A stretch of 12,002 nt of DNA from Blautia sp. (lineage in GTDB: Bacteria > Bacillota > Clostridia > Lachnospirales > Lachnospiraceae). The position numbers were made by a program, and so were the translations under genes. This document shows positions 7,123 to 12,002 of this stretch, piece by piece. The first letter of the stretch is position 1, and each line of letters starts with the position of its first letter. Under the pieces are notes generated by a model. The model was not told the origin of the DNA and did not search any database. It saw only the letters and a list, made by a program, of their open reading frames with translations. The stretch lies in assembly GCA_017420455.1 (NCBI GenBank), contig JAFOJB010000462.1, positions 1 to 12,002 of the forward strand. The letters run 5' to 3'.

Positions 7123-7144
7123 ACCCTTTCGGGTTCTTTTTTTT
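7123..7144 (+). terminator. Small stem followed by eight T, plus-strand orientation
   Basis: ACCC-TTTC-GGGT (7123-7134) is followed by TC and a run of eight T (7137-7144), about eight bases from the argG stop. It reads as a weak terminator on the plus strand, that is for transcription entering argG from its 3' end. On the minus strand the A-run precedes the stem, so it would not terminate argG. No plus-strand gene lies just upstream, hence low confidence. Confidence 0.25.
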
Positions 7145-7151
7145 CAGCTGA

Positions 7152-8375
7152 TTATCTGGTATGTTCATTTTCGGCCAGCTTCATGGCCCGCACCTTGAGC
7201 GGGAGGCCGAAGAGGGTGATGAATCCGGAGGCATCGTGATGATCATACAGATCGCCAGTCGTAAAGGATGCCAGAGATTCATTATAAAGGCTGTAGGGGG
7301 AAGTCGTTCCGGCTTTGATGATGTTTCCTTTGTAAAGCTTCAGCTTCACCTCACCGGTGACATATTTCTGGGTGGATTCCACAAAGGCCTGCAGCGCTTC
7401 GCGAAGAGGCGTGAACCATTTGCCCTCATAGACAACCTGGGCAAACTGGCTGCCAAGCTTTTTCTTGGTTTCCATGGTCTCTCTGTCCAGGCACAGCTCT
7501 TCCAGCTGCTCATGGGCTTCCACCAGGATCGTTCCGCCGGGAGTTTCATATACGCCGCGGGATTTCATTCCCACTACCCGGTTTTCCACAATATCGACAA
7601 TACCGATGCCGTTTTCTCCGCCGATGCGGTTCAGCTCCGTGATGATTTCGGAAACCTTCATGGCCTGGCCGTTCAGGGTTCTGGGGACGCCTGCTTCAAA
7701 GGTGAGCGTAATATCCGTCACCTTGTCCGGAGCCTTCTGCGGCGTGACGGACAGCACCAGCATATCGTCGTAATTCGGAGCCTTGGAAGGATCCTCCAGC
7801 TCCAGACCCTCGTGGCTGATGTGCCACAGGTTCCGGTCACGGCTGTAGCTGTGGCTGGCGTCGAAGGGAAGGTCGATTCCATGGGCGTTTACAAAGGCAA
7901 GCTCGTCGTCACGGGATTTCATCGTCCAGACATCCGTCATCCGCCAGGGGGCGATGATCCTGATATCCGGCGCCAGAGCCTTGATGCTCAGCTCGAAACG
8001 GATCTGGTCATTTCCTTTTCCGGTAGCTCCATGGCAGATTGCCACGGCGTTCTCCTTCCTGGCAATCTCCACCAGACGTTTCGCGATACAGGGACGCGCC
8101 ATGGAAGTGCCCAGAAGATATTTATGCTCATATACAGCGCCTGCCTGGACGCAGGGCATGATATATTCATCGGAGAACTCATCCACTACATCCTCGATAT
8201 ACAGCTTGGAGGCACCGGAAATCCTGGCTCTCCTGTCAAGACCATCCAGTTCGTTTCCCTGTCCGCAGTTTACGCAGCAACAGATCACTTCGTAATCGAA
8301 GGTTTCTTTCAGCCAGGGAATGAGGGCTGTTGTATCCAGACCGCCGGAATAGGCGAGAACCACTTTTTCTTTCAT
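7152..8375 (-). CDS. argG: Argininosuccinate synthase
   Basis: This enzyme condenses citrulline and aspartate with ATP to argininosuccinate, the penultimate step of arginine synthesis, in the cytoplasm. The 407 residues match the usual length. The N-terminal ATP-pyrophosphatase loop is AYSGGLDTT (residues 8-16). Further family signatures are [20 protein letters not shown] (citrulline/aspartate binding region), [15 protein letters not shown], and GVYETPGG near the C-terminal helical domain. The ATG (complement of 8373-8375) has AGGAGG (complement of 8384-8389) 8 bases upstream. It is transcribed away from argC, and the 348-base gap carries shared regulatory elements. No argH follows it on the same strand inside the window; the next gene is a permease. 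Confidence 0.98.
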   Translation of the reverse strand: MKEKVVLAYSGGLDTTALIPWLKETFDYEVICCCVNCGQGNELDGLDRRARISGASKLYIEDVVDEFSDEYIMPCVQAGAVYEHKYLLGTSMARPCIAKRLVEIARKENAVAICHGATGKGNDQIRFELSIKALAPDIRIIAPWRMTDVWTMKSRDDELAFVNAHGIDLPFDASHSYSRDRNLWHISHEGLELEDPSKAPNYDDMLVLSVTPQKAPDKVTDITLTFEAGVPRTLNGQAMKVSEIITELNRIGGENGIGIVDIVENRVVGMKSRGVYETPGGTILVEAHEQLEELCLDRETMETKKKLGSQFAQVVYEGKWFTPLREALQAFVESTQKYVTGEVKLKLYKGNIIKAGTTSPYSLYNESLASFTTGDLYDHHDASGFITLFGLPLKVRAMKLAENEHTR

Positions 8376-8405
8376 GATGTTATCCTCCTGTCTGCAATGG
8401 CAGCG

Positions 8406-8440
8406 GCAGTATTTTATGCAGAAAATGCATAAAATACTGC
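8406..8440. promoter_or_regulatory. Perfect 15-bp inverted repeat in the argG leader, operator candidate
   Basis: GCAGTATTTTATGCA (8406-8420), loop GAAAA, and TGCATAAAATACTGC (8426-8440) form a perfect dyad. It lies in the argG 5' leader, 30 bases before the start codon, downstream of the predicted start site. The TATGCA/TGCATA half-sites repeat at 8445-8450 (TATGCA) and in both promoters. ArgR binds paired imperfect palindromes of this sort, so this may be an ArgR operator. The RNA would also form a stable hairpin. Confidence 0.55.
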
Positions 8441-8492
8441 TGAATATGCATTATTAAGATTTCTTTTGATCAGGTTTTTGCCGACAAGTGAT

Positions 8493-8521
8493 AATATACA
8501 ACATTTAAAATAAATATGCAA
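8493..8521 (-). promoter_or_regulatory. argG promoter overlapping an ARG-box-like sequence
   Basis: On the minus strand TTGCAT (complement of 8516-8521), 17 bases, then TATATT (complement of 8493-8498) form a good SigA-type promoter. Transcription would start near 8486, leaving a leader of about 110 bases. The -35 box lies in TTGCATATTTATT (8509-8521), which resembles the ArgR/AhrC box of Bacillus as I recall it (TTGMATTTTTATTCA type). Repressor binding there would block polymerase. Confidence 0.6.
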
Positions 8522-8594
8522 GCCTTTTTTTCAGGAAATGGGGATGAATTATTGCATAAAGATTGTGGTAGGGAAAGAGGTGAAAATTTCATTT

Positions 8595-8659
8595 TGCACA
8601 AAGGGGAAATCGCACTGCGAAAAAGGGAAATCGCAGCAGCGAAACAGGTGAAAAAATAG
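8595..8659. repeat. Three imperfect 21-22 bp repeats with A-tracts upstream of argC
   Basis: Units 8595-8615, 8616-8636 and about 8638-8659 repeat the pattern TGCGAAAAAGGGAAATCGCA. The first two share an exact GGGAAATCGCA (8604-8614 and 8625-8635) with 21-bp spacing; the third is weaker. The array ends at the -35 box of the argC promoter (8661). A-tracts spaced by two helical turns can bend DNA, which is an inference here. The remainder of the gap, 8522-8594, holds only a loose ATGAATTATTGCATA (8544-8558) that might be another half-site. Confidence 0.65.
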
Positions 8660-8660
8660 G

Positions 8661-8689
8661 TTGCATATTATGCAGATCAGATGTATAAT
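8661..8689 (+). promoter_or_regulatory. argC promoter with overlapping TGCATA dyad
   Basis: TTGCAT (8661-8666), a 17-base spacer and a perfect TATAAT (8684-8689) give a strong SigA-type promoter; the leader would be about 28 bases. TGCATA-T-TATGCA (8662-8674), a 13-base palindrome, covers the -35 region and part of the spacer, and is the best operator candidate for arginine repression of the argCJB operon. It uses the same TTGCATA word as the argG promoter. Confidence 0.75.
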
Positions 8690-8723
8690 CTGGTATGAAT
8701 TTACTGACAAAGGAGAGGTTTTT

Positions 8724-9764
8724 ATGATCAAAGCTGGAATCATCGGAGCCACAGGGTACGCAGGAAATGAAATCGTCCGTCTGCTCCTCGGACACAAGGA
8801 AGTGGAAATAGCCTGGTATGGCTCAAGAAGTTACATCGACAAAAAATATGCCGGGATCTATCAGAACTTTTTCAGACTGGTGGACGCAAGCTGTATGGAT
8901 GAGAACATGCATGCGCTTGCACGGGAAGCGGATGTGATCTTTACTGCGACACCGCAGGGCTTCTGTGCGTCGATGCTTCAGGAAGAAATCCTTTCCACAA
9001 CAAAAGTCGTGGATCTTTCCGCGGACTTCCGGATCAAGGATGTGGCCAGGTATGAGGAATGGTACGGCATCAGGCACGCGTCCCCCCAGTTTATTCCAGA
9101 GGCGGTATACGGCCTTTGCGAGATTAACCGGGAGGAGATCAGAAAGGCCAGACTGGTGGCAAATCCCGGATGCTATACGACCTGCTCCATTCTTACCATT
9201 TATCCTCTGGTGAAAGAGGGGCTGATCGATCCGGATACCATCATCATCGACGCGAAGTCCGGAACCTCCGGCGCAGGAAGAGGCGCGAAGGTGGACAATC
9301 TGTTCTGTGAAGTAAACGAAAATATCAAGGCATATGGGGTGGCGTCCCACAGGCATACTCCCGAGATCGAAGATCAGCTGGGTTATGCGTGCGGCCGGGA
9401 GCTCCGGCTCACCTTTACTCCCCATCTGGTTCCCATGAACAGAGGAATCCTGGTGACAGCCTATGCTTCTCTGAAAGACGGGGTTACACAGGAAAGTATA
9501 CACGAAGCATACGAAAAGTATTATAATAAGGAAAGATTTATCCGGGTTCTGGATCCCTCCGTGTGTCCCCAGACAAAATGGGTGGAGGGGAGTAATTATG
9601 TGGATATCAACGCGGTCATCGACAGGAGGACGAACCGCGTGATCATGATGGGAGCCCTGGATAATCTTGTAAAAGGCGCTGCCGGACAGGCCGTCCAGAA
9701 TATGAATCTGATGTTCGGCTTCGAGGAGGCGGAAGGACTGATGCAGGTCCCGATGTGCCCGTAA
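8724..9764 (+). CDS. argC: N-acetyl-gamma-glutamyl-phosphate reductase
   Basis: ArgC reduces N-acetylglutamyl phosphate to the semialdehyde with NADPH, the third step of ornithine synthesis. The protein has 346 residues from the ATG at 8724, the family's usual length. The Rossmann motif GATGYAGNEIVRLL is at the N-terminus (residues 7-20). The active-site Cys is C150 in NPGCYTT, and SHRHTPEI (H209/H211) supplies the catalytic His. SGTSGAGRGAK is the substrate loop. The open frame extends upstream to a TTG at 8661, but that codon is the -35 box of the promoter; AGGAGAGG (8711-8718) before the ATG at 8724 fixes the start. It is the first gene of a plus-strand argC-argJ-argB operon and is divergent from argG. 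Confidence 0.97.
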   Translation: MIKAGIIGATGYAGNEIVRLLLGHKEVEIAWYGSRSYIDKKYAGIYQNFFRLVDASCMDENMHALAREADVIFTATPQGFCASMLQEEILSTTKVVDLSADFRIKDVARYEEWYGIRHASPQFIPEAVYGLCEINREEIRKARLVANPGCYTTCSILTIYPLVKEGLIDPDTIIIDAKSGTSGAGRGAKVDNLFCEVNENIKAYGVASHRHTPEIEDQLGYACGRELRLTFTPHLVPMNRGILVTAYASLKDGVTQESIHEAYEKYYNKERFIRVLDPSVCPQTKWVEGSNYVDINAVIDRRTNRVIMMGALDNLVKGAAGQAVQNMNLMFGFEEAEGLMQVPMCP

Positions 9765-9799
9765 AGACGGATCCTGCGTACAGGCAGGCGGGGGAAGGC

Positions 9800-9900
9800 G
9801 CCGCAGCAGTCTGCGGCAGCTGACGTCAGCACGGCATATGAGCGCAGGATGTTGCGGAAATCTTGAAAATGGCTGGGACGAACCACTGGTCAGCGACCAG
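9800..9900. other. Cluster of three perfect inverted repeats between argC and argJ
   Basis: The 169-base gap holds GCCGCAG-CAGT-CTGCGGC (9800-9817, 7-bp stem), the palindrome GCTGACGTCAGC (9819-9830), and CTGGTC-AGC-GACCAG (9886-9900, 6-bp stem). None is followed by a U-run, so none reads as an intrinsic terminator. They may stabilise or separate argC and argJ messages. No internal promoter was clear. Confidence 0.5.
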
Positions 9901-9933
9901 AAAATAATATATCAGAAAAGAGGAACAGAGAAT

Positions 9934-11157
9934 ATGAAGGCAGTGGAAGGCGGCGTAACAGCTGCCATTGGTTTTCAGGCAGCCGCGGCAGCGGCACAGA
10001 TCAAATATAAGGACCGCACAGACATGGCGATGATCTACAGTGAAGCTCCCTGTAGTGCGGCCGGAACCTTTACCACCAATATCGTGAAGGCAGCGCCGGT
10101 GAAATGGGACCAGGATATCGTATATCACCATCAGAACGCCCATGTGATCGTGGTAAACAGCGGAATCGCAAACGCCTGTACAGGGGCAGAGGGGTTCGGT
10201 TATTGCAGAGCTACAGCGGCTGCGGCATCAAAGGCTCTTTCCGTTCCGGAGGACAGTGTGCTGGTGGCCTCTACAGGCGTGATCGGAATGCAGCTTCCGG
10301 TGGACCGGATCCAGAACGGCGTCCGTCAGATGGCGGCGTCCCTTTCGGGGGAAATCGAGGCTGGTACTGCCGCGGCGAAGGCAATCATGACGACGGATAC
10401 GGAAAAGAAGGAGGCTGCGGTGCAGTTTGAGATTGGCGGCCATGTGGTCACTCTCGGAGGAATGTGCAAAGGCTCCGGGATGATCCATCCCAACATGTGC
10501 ACCATGCTCTGCTTCCTCACGACGGATGTGAATATCTCGAAGGAACTCCTGCAGGAGGCTCTTTCTGAAAACATCAAGGATACCTTCAACATGGTTTCTG
10601 TGGATGGGGATACTTCCACCAACGATACGGTGCTCCTGCTGGCGAACGGGATGGCCGGCAATCCGAAGATTACGGAGAGAAACGAGGATTTCCACAGCTT
10701 CTGCAAGGCGCTGAACTACGTGAATACCTTCCTTTCCCGGAAGATCGCCGGAGACGGGGAAGGCGCCACCGCCTTGTTTGAAGTCAGGATCGTCGGCGCG
10801 AAGAGCAAGGAGCAGGCAGTGACTCTGGCAAAATCCGTGGTTTCCTCTTCTCTTACCAAGGCTGCGATCTACGGGCATGACGCCAACTGGGGCCGCATTC
10901 TGTGCGCCATGGGCTACTCCGGAGCCTCCTTCGACCCGGAGAAGGTGGACCTGTATTTTGAGAGCCGGGCAGGAAAGATCAAGATCATGGAGAATGGGGT
11001 ATCCACCGGGTACAGCGAAAAGGAGGCCACAAAGATCCTTTCCGAGGACGAGGTGACCGCCATTGCGGATATCAAGATGGGAAGTGAAAGCGCCACCGCC
11101 TGGGGGTGCGATCTTACCTATGACTATGTGAAGATCAACGCGGATTACAGATCCTGA
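9934..11157 (+). CDS. argJ: Bifunctional glutamate N-acetyltransferase / ornithine acetyltransferase
   Basis: ArgJ moves the acetyl group from N-acetylornithine to glutamate, so acetyl is recycled; in bifunctional forms it also acetylates glutamate from acetyl-CoA. The 407 residues from the ATG at 9934 fit the family. AGAGGAAC (9919-9926) precedes this ATG; in-frame codons upstream to 9838 do not look like the family N-terminus. The precursor is cut by itself into alpha and beta chains before a Thr nucleophile. Here this is T190 in KGSGMIHPNMCTML. The residue before it is Cys189, where many homologues have Ala. SVDGDTSTNDT and GHDANWGRI are further conserved motifs. The gene lies between argC and argB. 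Whether it is bifunctional cannot be read; no argA or argE is in the window. Confidence 0.97.
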   Translation: MKAVEGGVTAAIGFQAAAAAAQIKYKDRTDMAMIYSEAPCSAAGTFTTNIVKAAPVKWDQDIVYHHQNAHVIVVNSGIANACTGAEGFGYCRATAAAASKALSVPEDSVLVASTGVIGMQLPVDRIQNGVRQMAASLSGEIEAGTAAAKAIMTTDTEKKEAAVQFEIGGHVVTLGGMCKGSGMIHPNMCTMLCFLTTDVNISKELLQEALSENIKDTFNMVSVDGDTSTNDTVLLLANGMAGNPKITERNEDFHSFCKALNYVNTFLSRKIAGDGEGATALFEVRIVGAKSKEQAVTLAKSVVSSSLTKAAIYGHDANWGRILCAMGYSGASFDPEKVDLYFESRAGKIKIMENGVSTGYSEKEATKILSEDEVTAIADIKMGSESATAWGCDLTYDYVKINADYRS

Positions 11158-11218
11158 AAAAGAAGACGGATGGAATCATAAATCAGTATATTCCTGTGAA
11201 TAATGGGAGGAAGAATAA

Positions 11219-12002
11219 ATGGTAAAACAGAAATATCTGGACAAGGCGGAGGTGCTCATCGAGGCGCTTCCCTATATACAGAGGTTCAACCGGAAGATCG
11301 TGGTGATCAAGTACGGCGGGAGCGCCATGCTGGACGAAGAACTGAAGAAGAACGTGATCAAGGATGTGGTTCTTCTGAAGCTGGTCGGCTTTAAACCCAT
11401 CATCGTTCACGGCGGCGGAAAGGAGATCAGCCGCTGGGTGGGGAAGGTCGGCATGGAACCGAGATTTGTGAACGGTCTCCGGGTGACGGATGCAGAGACC
11501 ATGGAGATCGCGGAGATGGTTCTGGCCAAGGTGAACAAGGAACTGGTGACCCTGGTACAGTCTCTGGGCGTCAAGGCTGTCGGAATCAGCGGCAAGGACG
11601 GAGGCCTCCTGAAGGTAGAGAAGAAGTTCTCCGGCGGTGAGGACATCGGTTTCGTCGGAAATATCACGGAGGTAGAGCCCAAGATCCTTCACGATCTTCT
11701 GGAGAAGGATTTCCTTCCCATCGTGTTCCCGGTAGGATATGACGATAATTTCATGACCTACAATATCAATGCGGACGATGCGGCCTGCGCCATCGCGGAG
11801 GCCATGCACGCAGAGAAACTGGCATTTCTGACGGATATCGAGGGAGTGTACAAGGACCAGAAGGATCCGGAAAGCCTTATCTCCATGCTGCACCTGGAGG
11901 ACGCGAGAAGCCTGATCAGGGATGGCTATGTAGGAGGCGGCATGATCCCGAAGCTCCGGAACTGTATCAGCGCCGTAGAGCATGGAGTAAACCGCGTGCA
12001 TA
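11219..12002 (+). CDS. argB: Acetylglutamate kinase, 3' end cut by window edge
   Basis: ArgB phosphorylates N-acetylglutamate, the committed step of ornithine synthesis. The 261 codons present run off the right edge without a stop, so about 30-40 C-terminal residues are missing judging by family length. The start ATG at 11219 follows GGGAGG (11205-11210). The nucleotide and substrate motifs are visible: [49 protein letters not shown] and [10 protein letters not shown]. The N-terminus has about 26 residues before the first strand ([21 protein letters not shown]). In known enzymes this N-terminal helix belongs to hexameric, arginine-inhibited kinases; E. coli ArgB lacks it. Feedback inhibition by arginine is therefore likely, an inference. 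It follows argJ after 61 bases; further arg genes are likely beyond the window. Confidence 0.97.
   Translation, partial: MVKQKYLDKAEVLIEALPYIQRFNRKIVVIKYGGSAMLDEELKKNVIKDVVLLKLVGFKPIIVHGGGKEISRWVGKVGMEPRFVNGLRVTDAETMEIAEMVLAKVNKELVTLVQSLGVKAVGISGKDGGLLKVEKKFSGGEDIGFVGNITEVEPKILHDLLEKDFLPIVFPVGYDDNFMTYNINADDAACAIAEAMHAEKLAFLTDIEGVYKDQKDPESLISMLHLEDARSLIRDGYVGGGMIPKLRNCISAVEHGVNRVH

Noticed and set aside
7161..8432. A 423-codon open frame on the plus strand opposite argG
   Set aside because: It is the mirror of a well-conserved minus-strand gene; high GC at third positions often leaves such antisense frames open. No ribosome site and no family motif.
8376..8723. T-box or other riboswitch upstream of argG or argC
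   Set aside because: No TGGNACCGCG-type T-box sequence; the argC leader is only about 28 bases, too short for a riboswitch.
9875..9881. GGGACGA before argJ, like a piece of a guanidine (ykkC) riboswitch
   Set aside because: Only the short word matches; the other conserved stems and loops of that class are not present.

Overview
The window looks like chromosome of an anaerobic Gram-positive Firmicute, most likely a Clostridia gut-type organism of Lachnospiraceae character. The basis is the strong AGGAGG-type ribosome binding sites, rubrerythrin, a ferredoxin-linked indolepyruvate oxidoreductase, the acetyl-cycling (ArgJ) arginine pathway and a DtxR-type metal regulator. The taxonomic call is inference from gene content. 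No rRNA, tRNA, CRISPR array, insertion sequence or phage gene was seen.

Layout. (1) 1-516: 3' part of a rubrerythrin gene, cut by the window edge. (2) 674-5132, plus strand: a compact operon iorA-iorB-paaK-like CoA ligase, followed after 16 bases by a gene for an unusual 242-residue protein. By eye this protein aligns to sigma-70 regions 1.1, 2 and 3 but has no region 4. (3) 5246-5752: a short DtxR/MntR-family regulator with its own near-consensus promoter and a mixed set of metal ligands. (4) 5741-6063: a repeat-rich convergent intergenic region with an A-rich tandem array of about 16 bp, an 18-bp perfect hairpin that can serve as a terminator in both directions, and three 23-bp GC-rich tandem repeats. 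(5) 6087-8375, minus strand: an EamA/DMT permease and argG. (6) 8376-8723: the divergent argG/argC control region, with two good promoters whose -35 boxes both sit in TTGCATA motifs resembling ARG boxes, a perfect 15-bp inverted repeat, and A-tract repeats of 21 bp. (7) 8724 to the end, plus strand: argC-argJ-argB, with argB cut by the right edge.

How it works together. IorAB oxidises aryl-pyruvates (transaminated Trp, Phe or Tyr) to arylacetyl-CoA with reduction of ferredoxin; the PaaK-like ligase interconverts arylacetate and its CoA ester, so the operon points to aromatic amino-acid catabolism. ArgC, ArgJ and ArgB are steps of ornithine synthesis by the recycling route and ArgG makes argininosuccinate from citrulline; the shared control region suggests joint repression by ArgR, which is not encoded here.

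The arginine genes and iorAB are ordinary. The parts worth a second look are the sigma-like protein, the hybrid metal-site regulator, and the repeat-rich intergenic regions.
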